A stretch of 12,467 nucleotides of DNA from Flavobacteriia bacterium (GTDB lineage: Bacteria > Bacteroidota > Bacteroidia > Flavobacteriales > Schleiferiaceae), in NCBI GenBank assembly GCA_949516455.1, contig CATILC010000146.1, forward strand, positions 1 to 12,467, written 5' to 3'. The number at the start of each line of letters is the position of its first letter. Position 1 is the stretch's first letter. Shown piece after piece: positions 6,660-12,467 of this stretch. The notes below the pieces were generated by a model. It was not told where the DNA came from. It ran no database searches and saw nothing but the letters and a program-made list of their open reading frames with translations. The position numbers and the translations under genes are program-made.

Positions 6660-7647
6660 ATTCCGATTCACCTTCAAATAGTGTCCGAACGGTCTGTGCA
6701 TTCAGCCCTTTTTCCTCCCGCAGATAACGGGCGAATACATCGGTGAATCCATGGGTCACATACACATGATTGGCACCTGTGGCCTCGACCGCCTGGTTCA
6801 AACCTTTCCAATCCGCATGGTCGGAGATCACAAAGCCACGGTCCATTCCACCTCGTTTTTTCTGCCCACGTATCGACATCCAACCAGAGGCCATGGCCAC
6901 GACCGGCCGCACAAAGCGCTTGAACCAGGGTGTTCCGACCGCAGCCGGTGGACAAATGACCAGCGCTCTTCCCAGTGTTTCCTTGTCTTTGATCTGAGCG
7001 GCTGAAATACTTTCGGGAAGGGAAATGCCCTGCTGTCGATAGACCTCATTGAGGGCCTCCACGGCGCCATGCGTGAGGAAAATACCCGGACCGTCTGATA
7101 TCCCATGCAGCAGCCGTTGCGCTTTGCCCAAAGAATAAGCGCAAATGACACTGGTCCGGCCCTGGGCAGCATTACTGCGCCACCAGGCTTGGATCTGCTG
7201 GTAGACAGACGCTTGATCTTCCCAATCATAAACGGGCAAACCAAAAGTTGATTCGGTGATGAAGTGCTCGCAGGGAACCGGTTCAAAGGCCCCGCTGATC
7301 CCGTCATCCTCGAGTTTATAGTCCCCGCTCACCACCCATACCTCACCCTTGTATTCCACCCGTATTTGTGCGCTGCCCAAAATATGGCCCGCCGGATGGA
7401 AGCTGAATCGGACACCGTTCTCAACGATGTGCGTTCCAAATTCGATGGGCTGAATCCGCGCCTTGGGAATGCGGTGCTGAATGGCAGGTGCGGCCTGCTG
7501 ACTGCAGAGATAGTCTTCGTGACCGCTTCTCGAATGGTCGGCATGCCCATGCGTGATCAGGGCCTTTTTGACCGGCCGCCAAGGATCGATGTAGACGTCG
7601 GCCTGCGCACAATAAATTCCCTTATCATTGAATTTCAATAATCCCAT
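6658..7647 (-). CDS. Ligase-associated DNA exonuclease, metallo-beta-lactamase/beta-CASP fold
   Basis: A 329-residue two-metal nuclease of the MBL/beta-CASP superfamily, matching the 'putative exonuclease, DNA ligase-associated' family by its N-terminus (GIYCAQADVYIDPWRPVKKALITHGHADH, starting near residue 10). Metal-site motifs are HGHADH (33-38), HPAGH (84-88), SGDY (107-110), SDHADW (275-280) and THG (298-300). A TEST-FG segment at 131-136 and ASGWM at 253-257 belong to the beta-CASP part. In other bacteria this gene commonly sits with an ATP-dependent DNA ligase and a Lhr-like helicase, taken as a repair module; neither is adjacent here. It is divergent from the RidA gene with 30 bp between starts and converges on the terminator of the exported-protein gene. 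Substrate in the cell is unknown. Confidence 0.88.
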   Translation of the reverse strand: MGLLKFNDKGIYCAQADVYIDPWRPVKKALITHGHADHSRSGHEDYLCSQQAAPAIQHRIPKARIQPIEFGTHIVENGVRFSFHPAGHILGSAQIRVEYKGEVWVVSGDYKLEDDGISGAFEPVPCEHFITESTFGLPVYDWEDQASVYQQIQAWWRSNAAQGRTSVICAYSLGKAQRLLHGISDGPGIFLTHGAVEALNEVYRQQGISLPESISAAQIKDKETLGRALVICPPAAVGTPWFKRFVRPVVAMASGWMSIRGQKKRGGMDRGFVISDHADWKGLNQAVEATGANHVYVTHGFTDVFARYLREEKGLNAQTVRTLFEGESE

Positions 7648-7677
7648 GAAGCATTAACCCTCAATGCGACCGAAAGT

Positions 7678-8103
7678 ATGAATGAACCCATCAACAGCCA
7701 GCAGGCCCCCAAAGCCGTGGGCGCCTACCCACACGCGCGCAGGGTGGGCAACTTACTCTTCCTGAGCGGCGTAGGACCCCGAAATGCGGGATCGGGAACG
7801 CACGACAGTGCAGTGAACGGACTGGAACTCGATCACAACGGGAACTTTGCCGCCTTCGATTTCGAGGCCCAGGTGCACTCGGTGTTCGCCAACGTCCGCG
7901 CCATACTCGAAGAGGCGGGAAGCAACTGGGAGAAATTGGTGGACATCACGGTCTTTCTGGTGGATATGAAAAGGGACTTCCACACTTTCAATCGGATCTA
8001 TGCCGAGTATTTCCCGAACAATAAACCCTGCCGGACAACCGTCGCTATAGATGCGCTTCCAACGCCGATCGCCATCGAACTCAAATGCATCGCTGAAGTC
8101 TGA
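7678..8103 (+). CDS. RidA-family imine/enamine deaminase (possibly 2-aminomuconate deaminase-like)
   Basis: A 141-residue cytosolic member of the Rid/YjgF superfamily, trimeric enzymes that hydrolyse reactive enamine/imine intermediates. The key catalytic arginine (R119 in CRTTVAIDALPTP) and the downstream glutamate (E134 in IAIELKCIAEV) are present, as is FLSGVGPR (28-35) with the conserved SG. The chain is longer than classical RidA (about 128 aa) owing to an insertion after GPRN (about 36-60); this shape is shared with 2-aminomuconate deaminases of tryptophan/kynurenine breakdown, so that activity is possible. No other kynurenine gene is in view, so the generic family call is safer. Its stop lies 4 bp from the convergent DtxR-type gene. 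Confidence 0.88.
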   Translation: MNEPINSQQAPKAVGAYPHARRVGNLLFLSGVGPRNAGSGTHDSAVNGLELDHNGNFAAFDFEAQVHSVFANVRAILEEAGSNWEKLVDITVFLVDMKRDFHTFNRIYAEYFPNNKPCRTTVAIDALPTPIAIELKCIAEV

Positions 8104-8107
8104 GGGT

Positions 8108-8782
8108 TCAGATCTCTGGGCTTACGTAGACGTTTTCCGCAAATTTTCCACTGACACTGACCTCTCTCTTCTTATCGATCCGGATCAGGAGAGAGTCATC
8201 AAAAGTTCTGCGCTCGAGCAATTTAAGGTGGCTGCTCAGTTCGAGACCCAGCGTATTGACGTATTGCAGAAATGCCACAGAATTGTCCCGAACCGCCACA
8301 ATGCGGCAACAAGTCCCGACCTCCATCTGCCGCAAAGTTTTCTTGGCTGCCGGCTTGTAGCTTGAATCCGCTGCGGGAATGGCATCACCGTGGGGGTCGG
8401 TCTCTGGGTGTCCCAGGAATGATTCCAATTCACGGATCAGCTTTTCGGAACGGATATGCTCCAGTTCCTCTGCCACTTCGTGGATCTCATCCCAGCCAAA
8501 ATTCAGATGTGTGTAGAGAAAGGTCTCCCAAAGTCGGTGCCTGCGGATCATGTCCAGCGCCATGCGTTGACCGGAAGCGCTGAGTTGCAATTTTCCGTAG
8601 CGCTCGTAACGAACAAGACCTTTGATCTTCAGCCGCTTGAGCATGGCATTGACCGAGGAAGGCGATACCTGAAGGTATTCGGCCACCTTTCCAGTACCCG
8701 TTTGCTTTTCCCGACTCTCGAGTGTCAGGTGAAAAAGGGCTTTCAAATAATTCTCCTCGGCTGAACTGAGCTCCATTCCCAT
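8108..8782 (-). CDS. Metal-dependent transcriptional repressor, DtxR/MntR family
   Basis: A 224-residue Fe/Mn-responsive DNA-binding regulator. A winged HTH occupies about 5-72 (GKVAEYLQVSPSSVNAMLKR, wing GLVRYERYGKLQLSASG). The dimerization and metal-binding domain covers about 73-140, with RHRLWETFL (81-89; H82, E86), HEVAEELEHI (101-110; H101, E105, E108, H109) and HPETDPHGDAIP (125-136). A C-terminal FeoA/SH3-like domain follows (about 148-224). E105 falls at the position that is Cys102 in DtxR and Glu99 in MntR, hinting at Mn or Mn/Fe rather than strict Fe response; this rests on alignment by eye. M3 is an alternative start. It is divergent from the ABC ATPase/ZIP pair, the expected targets for repression, and the predicted promoter of that pair overlaps its start codon. 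Confidence 0.92.
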   Translation of the reverse strand: MGMELSSAEENYLKALFHLTLESREKQTGTGKVAEYLQVSPSSVNAMLKRLKIKGLVRYERYGKLQLSASGQRMALDMIRRHRLWETFLYTHLNFGWDEIHEVAEELEHIRSEKLIRELESFLGHPETDPHGDAIPAADSSYKPAAKKTLRQMEVGTCCRIVAVRDNSVAFLQYVNTLGLELSSHLKLLERRTFDDSLLIRIDKKREVSVSGKFAENVYVSPEI

Positions 8783-8812
8783 TTGTTCTACGCATCTAAC
8801 TTATTAGCTTTG
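8782..8812 (+). promoter_or_regulatory. Bacteroidota-type promoter of the ABC ATPase-ZIP operon
   Basis: TTTG at 8782-8785, a 19-bp spacer, then TAGCTTTG at 8805-8812: a full match to the -33/-7 pattern TTTG-N19-TAnnTTTG. Transcription would start near 8818, giving a leader of about 40 nt before the TTG start at 8857. The -33 box lies at the start codon of the divergent repressor gene, so both transcripts would be affected by binding here. Confidence 0.65.
8796..8807. promoter_or_regulatory. Small palindrome in the promoter, possible repressor site
   Basis: CTAA-CTTA-TTAG lies in the spacer and enters the -7 box. The left side (CTAACTTA) resembles one half of the DtxR consensus (CTAACCTWA), but the matching other half is absent. 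A DtxR/MntR-family site is expected in this gap; this is the best candidate I see, and it is weak. Confidence 0.25.
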
Positions 8813-8856
8813 ACGCTGAAAAGAAAATCTCGGCGCAAGCCGTTCAGTTCCCGCCT

Positions 8857-9663
8857 TTGACTTCATCCGAACGATCCGACCAAGAGCTTCTCCTGCAGGT
8901 AGACAACCTAACAGTGAGCTACCACCACAAACCCGTCCTCTGGGACATCAATTTTGAATTGCCACAGGGGACCATCACCGGGGTCATTGGACCGAATGGC
9001 AGCGGCAAGACCACTCTTTTGAAATCCATCATGGGACTCCTTCCTGCGGATTACGGTTCCATTTCACTCTTCGGCCAGTCGCTCGATGAAGTGCGCAACC
9101 GGATCAGTTACGTACCCCAAAGAGAATCTGTGGACTGGGATTTCCCGGCCACCATTCGGGATGTGGTGATCATGGGTCGCTACCGAAAAGAGAATTTGTT
9201 CCGACGCCTGAAGAAAGAAGACCACGAGATCGCCCGCGAGGCCATGGAACAAGCGGGTCTTCTTGAAATGGCGGATACGGCGATCTCCGAACTCTCCGGG
9301 GGACAACAGCAACGCGTATTTCTGGCACGGGCTCTGGCCCAGAAAGCCGATCTGTATCTGATGGACGAACCCTTCGTGGGCGTAGATGCCGCCACGGAAG
9401 ATGCCATCTTGAAATTGCTCACCCGGATGCGTGACGAAGGCAAGTCGGTCATCATCGTTCACCACGATCTGCAGACTGCCTATTCCTTTTTTGACCACAT
9501 CGTCTTATTGCGTACGCGATTGGTCGCTTCAGGACCGAAAGATGAAGTCTTCACAACGGATAATCTTCAGGATGCCTACGGAGGTCGGCTGAGCGTTCTC
9601 TCCCGTATTGGCGATCTAATGAAACGCGAAGAAGTGCAGATGAAACAAGGACCTGGCGAATGA
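8857..9663 (+). CDS. ATP-binding protein of a metal (Mn/Zn/Fe) ABC transporter
   Basis: A 268-residue ABC ATPase that would energise metal import at the inner face of the membrane. Walker A is GPNGSGKT (45-52), the Q-loop is in YVPQRE (Q88), the signature is LSGGQ (146-150), Walker B is LYLMDEP (166-172) and the switch histidine is H203 in VHHDL. SVDWDFPATIRDVVIMGRY (91-109) and VHHDL are typical of the MntB/ZnuC class. The start is TTG at 8857: an upstream stop at 8797 and no ATG or GTG between leave it as the only sensible start, and it puts 18 residues before the first strand. The partner permease (ABC-3 family) and binding protein are missing nearby. Instead the gene overlaps a ZIP permease by ATGA (9660-9663). 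Fully intact motifs argue against a decaying gene. Confidence 0.92.
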   Translation: MTSSERSDQELLLQVDNLTVSYHHKPVLWDINFELPQGTITGVIGPNGSGKTTLLKSIMGLLPADYGSISLFGQSLDEVRNRISYVPQRESVDWDFPATIRDVVIMGRYRKENLFRRLKKEDHEIAREAMEQAGLLEMADTAISELSGGQQQRVFLARALAQKADLYLMDEPFVGVDAATEDAILKLLTRMRDEGKSVIIVHHDLQTAYSFFDHIVLLRTRLVASGPKDEVFTTDNLQDAYGGRLSVLSRIGDLMKREEVQMKQGPGE

Positions 9664-10496
9664 ATCTGAACGCAGAATCTTTGCTGGGGCCCTGGTTTCT
9701 GTCTCAGGATCCGGTTTTCCAGGCTTTTATGGCCACCTCCTTCACCTGGTTGCTTACGGCAGCCGGCGCTTCTTTGGTCTTCTTCTTCAAGAACATGAGC
9801 CGAAAATGGCTCGACGGCATGCTCGGTTTCACCGGGGGTGTGATGATCGCCGCCTCCTATTGGTCGCTTCTTGCACCCGCCATTGCCATGAGCGAGGCTC
9901 AAGGACAGATCTCCTGGCTTCCGCCAGCTGTCGGCTTTGCACTGGGCGCATTGTTCCTCTATGGCCTGGACAAATTCGTGCCTCATTTGCACATCAACTT
10001 CAAGAAAGAAGAAAGCGAGGGGCCCAAAACGGACTGGAAGCGTTCTACCCTGCTCGTACTGGCCATCACATTGCACAACATCCCGGAAGGTCTGGCTGTG
10101 GGCGTGGCGTTCGGGGCCTATGCATCGGGAGTAGACGGGGCCAGCCTGGGGGCTGCACTCGCTTTGGCCATTGGCATCGGACTGCAGAACTTCCCGGAAG
10201 GATTGGCTGTGAGTATGCCGCTGCGCCGGCAAGGCGTGAGCGCCAAAAGGGCCTTTTGGTTCGGCCAGCTATCGGCCATTGTCGAACCCATCGCTGGAGT
10301 GGTGGGCGCCGTGGCCGTCCTTTATATGCAACCTCTTCTGCCCTATGCTCTTGCCTTCGCTGCTGGGGCGATGATCTACGTGGTGATCGAAGAAGTGGTT
10401 CCCGAGACCCAGCGCGATCGGTTCACAGACATTGCCACCCTTGGATTCATCGGCGGATTCCTGGTGATGATGATCCTGGATGTTGCCCTGGGTTGA
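9660..10496 (+). CDS. ZIP-family divalent metal transporter (GufA-like)
   Basis: A 278-residue inner-membrane carrier for Zn, Fe or Mn with about eight predicted spans (roughly 26-44, 51-71, 88-105, 128-151, 158-185, 197-220, 225-246, 258-277). The binuclear metal site motifs are LHNIPEG (138-144; H139, N140, E143), LQNFPEG (175-181; Q176, N177, E180) and VEP (208-210; E209). The order matches BbZIP, with N177 where BbZIP has Asp208, as in GufA-type members. HLH (109-111) before the charged loop 112-127 may bind metal. The gene starts inside the stop of the ABC ATPase gene (ATGA), implying translational coupling and shared control by the divergent DtxR-type repressor. ZIP proteins normally need no ATPase, which makes the pairing odd. 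Confidence 0.93.
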   Translation: MNLNAESLLGPWFLSQDPVFQAFMATSFTWLLTAAGASLVFFFKNMSRKWLDGMLGFTGGVMIAASYWSLLAPAIAMSEAQGQISWLPPAVGFALGALFLYGLDKFVPHLHINFKKEESEGPKTDWKRSTLLVLAITLHNIPEGLAVGVAFGAYASGVDGASLGAALALAIGIGLQNFPEGLAVSMPLRRQGVSAKRAFWFGQLSAIVEPIAGVVGAVAVLYMQPLLPYALAFAAGAMIYVVIEEVVPETQRDRFTDIATLGFIGGFLVMMILDVALG

Positions 10497-10521
10497 GCCG
10501 CTCGGCTGCCGCTTACCTTTG
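10493..10521 (+). promoter_or_regulatory. Bacteroidota-type promoter of sufS
   Basis: TTG at 10493-10495, an 18-bp spacer, then TACCTTTG at 10514-10521, a perfect TAnnTTTG box. Transcription would start near 10527, about 28 nt before the sufS ATG. The -33 element overlaps the stop codon of the ZIP gene, so the suf genes can be expressed independently of the metal-uptake pair, although read-through is likely since no terminator intervenes. Confidence 0.6.
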
Positions 10522-10555
10522 TCGAACCGAACGTCCATCTGCTTGTTCTTGAAAT

Positions 10556-11770
10556 ATGACCGCAGACGAAGTCCAAGAGTTAAGAAAAGAGTTTCCCATC
10601 CTCGGTGAGCATGTCCATGGACAGCCACTGATCTACCTCGACAATGCGGCAAGCAGCCAGAAGCCGCTTCAGGTGATCGATGCGGAAGCACAATACTACC
10701 GCCACAGCCACAGCAATGTCCACCGCGGAGTGCACCAGATGAGTCAGCGTGCGACCGAAGCCTTTGAGCAGGCGCGCGAAAAAACACGGGTATTTCTCAA
10801 CGCCCGTGAAACTGCAGAAATCATTTTCACCAAGGGCTGCACAGACGCCATCAACACTGTGGCCCATGGATTCGGTCAAACACTTTCCAAGGGCGATGAA
10901 GTTCTCATCTCTCATCTGGAGCACCACAGCAACATCGTTCCCTGGCAGATGGCCTGTGAGCGATCGGGCGCCACATTGAAGGTGATCCCGATGAAGACGG
11001 ACGGCACCTTGGATTGGAGCGAAGAACTGCTGACCGAAGCCACTCGGATCGTCGCCGTGAACCATGTCTCCAATGCGTTGGGAACGATCAACCCGGTGGA
11101 ACGCATCATTGCCGATGCGCACGCCAAAGGCGCACAGGTCCTGATCGACGGGGCACAGTCCGGTCCGCATATGGCCATCGATGTACAGGCACTGGATGCC
11201 GATTACTACTGCATAAGCGGGCACAAGGTCTATGGACCGACCGGCATTGGCGTGCTCTACGGAAAGCTCGACAGATTGAAGGAACTTCCGCCCTATCAGG
11301 GAGGAGGCGATATGATCAAGGAAGTGCGTTTCGAAGGGACCACCTATGCCGAACCGCCCTTCAAATTTGAAGCAGGAACGCCCAATATTGCAGGCGCCGT
11401 AGCCCTGGGAGCCGCCTTCGACTTTATGGCTTCGGTCGGGACCGAGCGTATCGCGCGTCATGAAGAATCGCTCCGCAAGTTGGGCGAAGAAGCGCTCATG
11501 GAGATCGACGGGTTGAGGATCTATGGAACGGCTAAAAACAAGGCCAGTGTGATCTCCTTCCTGATCGGAACGAATCACCCATACGATACCGGAGTGCTGC
11601 TCGATCAGATGGGGATTGCGATCCGGACCGGACACCATTGCACCCAGCCCATTATGGATCATTATGACATTCCGGGCACGGCCAGAGCGTCATTTGCTGC
11701 CTACAACACCGAAGAGGAGGTCCTTAAATTTGTGGACGGCGTGAAACGAGTCGCCCAAATGCTGCAGTGA
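10556..11770 (+). CDS. sufS: Cysteine desulfurase SufS
   Basis: A 404-residue PLP enzyme (group II desulfurase) that removes sulfur from L-cysteine as a protein persulfide and passes it to SufE for Fe-S cluster assembly. The PLP lysine is K224 in SGHKVYGPTG, and the catalytic cysteine is C362 in RTGHHCTQP. Other family marks are YLDNAAS (27-33), HSNVHRGVH (52-60), LEHHSN (121-126), the PLP-stacking region VNHVSNALG (168-176) and IDGAQS (197-202). Length and motif spacing are those of typical SufS. It is followed after 4 bp by sufE and then sufT, forming one operon; sufB, sufC and sufD are not upstream, where the metal-uptake genes lie instead. Confidence 0.97.
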   Translation: MTADEVQELRKEFPILGEHVHGQPLIYLDNAASSQKPLQVIDAEAQYYRHSHSNVHRGVHQMSQRATEAFEQAREKTRVFLNARETAEIIFTKGCTDAINTVAHGFGQTLSKGDEVLISHLEHHSNIVPWQMACERSGATLKVIPMKTDGTLDWSEELLTEATRIVAVNHVSNALGTINPVERIIADAHAKGAQVLIDGAQSGPHMAIDVQALDADYYCISGHKVYGPTGIGVLYGKLDRLKELPPYQGGGDMIKEVRFEGTTYAEPPFKFEAGTPNIAGAVALGAAFDFMASVGTERIARHEESLRKLGEEALMEIDGLRIYGTAKNKASVISFLIGTNHPYDTGVLLDQMGIAIRTGHHCTQPIMDHYDIPGTARASFAAYNTEEEVLKFVDGVKRVAQMLQ

Positions 11771-11774
11771 ACGC

Positions 11775-12209
11775 GTGACCATTCAACAAGCACAAACGGA
11801 GATCGAAGAGGAATTTGAACTCTTTGACGATTGGATGCAGAAATATGAGCATCTGATCGAGCTGGGCAAGGACCTGCCGCAGATCTCGGAAGAGCACAAG
11901 GACGATGAGCATCTGATCAAAGGATGCCAAAGCCGGGTTTGGTTGGATGCCCGCCTGGAGAATGGGCGTGTGCGCTACAGCGCGGACGGAGATGCACTGA
12001 TCACCAAGGGGATCATCTCGCTTTTGGTGCGCAGTCTGGACGATCAGCCGGCAGCAGATATTGTGGAAGCAGATCTTAAGTTCATTGACCGCATCGGGCT
12101 CAAGGAACACTTGTCCCCCACACGGGCCAACGGTCTTTTGAGCATGGCCAAACAAATGAAATTTTATGCGCTGGCCTTTCAGGCCCAAAACGGAGACGCC
12201 TATGGATGA
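11775..12209 (+). CDS. sufE: SufE sulfur-acceptor protein
   Basis: A 144-residue partner of SufS: it accepts the persulfide on a conserved cysteine, stimulates the desulfurase and passes sulfur to the SufBCD scaffold. The active cysteine is C51 in HLIKGCQSRVWL, the hallmark motif. LIELGKDLP (27-35) and the C-terminal LSPTRANGLLSM (about 114-125) are further SufE landmarks. The start is GTG at 11775, 4 bp after the sufS stop; this gives the normal N-terminus and no nearer ATG exists. The end overlaps the start of the next gene by 8 bp, supporting one co-translated operon. Confidence 0.95.
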   Translation: MTIQQAQTEIEEEFELFDDWMQKYEHLIELGKDLPQISEEHKDDEHLIKGCQSRVWLDARLENGRVRYSADGDALITKGIISLLVRSLDDQPAADIVEADLKFIDRIGLKEHLSPTRANGLLSMAKQMKFYALAFQAQNGDAYG

Positions 12210-12467
12210 AGAGCAACTTCAGAAGATCGGAGCAGAGGTCGTTCAGGTCTTGAGCGAGATCTACGACCCGGAGATCCCTGTGGACATCTACCAGCTCGGA
12301 CTGATCTACGACGTGCAGGTGAGCGAAGACAAGGATGTGAAGATCTTGATGACACTGACCTCGCCGAACTGCCCCGTGGCCGAAAGCCTGCCCGAGGAAG
12401 TACGCCTCAAAACCCAAGCGCTTGAGCAGGTGAATGAAGTGGAGGTGGAGATCACCTTTGAACCGCC
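12202..12467 (+). CDS. sufT: SufT-type DUF59/MIP18 Fe-S assembly protein (3' end outside window)
   Basis: A partial frame of 88 complete codons beginning with ATG at 12202, inside the end of sufE. It shows the MIP18/DUF59 fold signature: IYDPEIPVDIYQLGLIYDV (20-38), the strand VKILMTLTSPNCPVAESLP (46-64) with the conserved C57, and VNEVEVEITFEP near the window edge. Such proteins help mature or traffic Fe-S clusters; in Bacteroidota a DUF59 protein regularly follows sufSE. About 15-20 residues, ending the domain, are expected beyond the window. Context and motif agree, so the call is secure; the exact biochemical step is not. Confidence 0.92.
   Translation, partial: MDEEQLQKIGAEVVQVLSEIYDPEIPVDIYQLGLIYDVQVSEDKDVKILMTLTSPNCPVAESLPEEVRLKTQALEQVNEVEVEITFEP

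Noticed and set aside
7648..7677. Divergent promoters between the exonuclease and RidA genes
   Set aside because: The 30-bp gap has no paired -33/-7 boxes at a proper distance on either strand.
8786..8804. Full 19-bp DtxR box in front of the ABC ATPase gene
   Set aside because: Only a half-site resembling CTAACCTWA is present; the opposite half does not match.
10580..11662. A 360-codon open frame on the minus strand
   Set aside because: It is wholly antisense to sufS, whose catalytic motifs are intact; its translation has no recognisable domain and is typical of a codon-bias shadow.
11845..11918. 14-bp direct repeat ATGAGCATCTGATC spaced 60 bp apart inside sufE
   Set aside because: Both copies encode EHLI within normal conserved SufE segments, so it is probably a coincidence of coding sequence and not a mobile or regulatory repeat.

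Overview
The window looks like a chromosomal segment of a Bacteroidota (Bacteroidetes) bacterium, probably Flavobacteriales-like. The evidence is a DAHP synthase fused to chorismate mutase, a short RsmI, a 'ligase-associated' exonuclease, a lamin-tail/FlgD-like secreted protein, and promoter-like sequences of the TTTG / TAnnTTTG type instead of clear sigma70 boxes and Shine-Dalgarno sites. Genes are tightly packed on both strands. I see no tRNA, rRNA, insertion sequence, prophage or CRISPR array. Only two gaps exceed 200 bases. One contains an unlisted 32-codon gene and the other a regulatory region.

Left part (1-4900): the 3' end of a secreted lamin-tail/FlgD-like protein; an agmatinase/arginase-type ureohydrolase; then on the minus strand a likely operon of rsmI followed by the DAHP synthase-chorismate mutase gene. 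A small secreted protein gene starts divergently 10 bp from rsmI. It is followed by a 32-residue single-span membrane protein and a DjlA-like TerB/J-domain co-chaperone.

Middle (4869-8103): a HTH regulator of a family I cannot name is divergent from a small exported, beta-barrel-like protein. The intergenic region has repeated ATTATCG/CGATAAT elements and a TAGATTTG promoter box for the regulator. A strong intrinsic terminator ends the exported-protein gene. Next come a metallo-beta-lactamase-fold, ligase-associated exonuclease and a divergent RidA-family enzyme.

Right part (8108-12467): a metal-centred cluster. A DtxR/MntR-type repressor is divergent from an ABC ATPase of the Mn/Zn/Fe uptake class. 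That ATPase gene overlaps by ATGA with a ZIP-family (GufA-like) metal permease, with no ABC permease or solute-binding protein in sight. Immediately downstream, with its own promoter, is sufS-sufE-sufT (cysteine desulfurase, sulfur acceptor, DUF59/MIP18 protein), cut off at the window end and without sufBCD. The arrangement suggests metal sensing, metal uptake and Fe-S cluster biogenesis side by side. The ATPase/ZIP pairing is the most unusual feature of the window.
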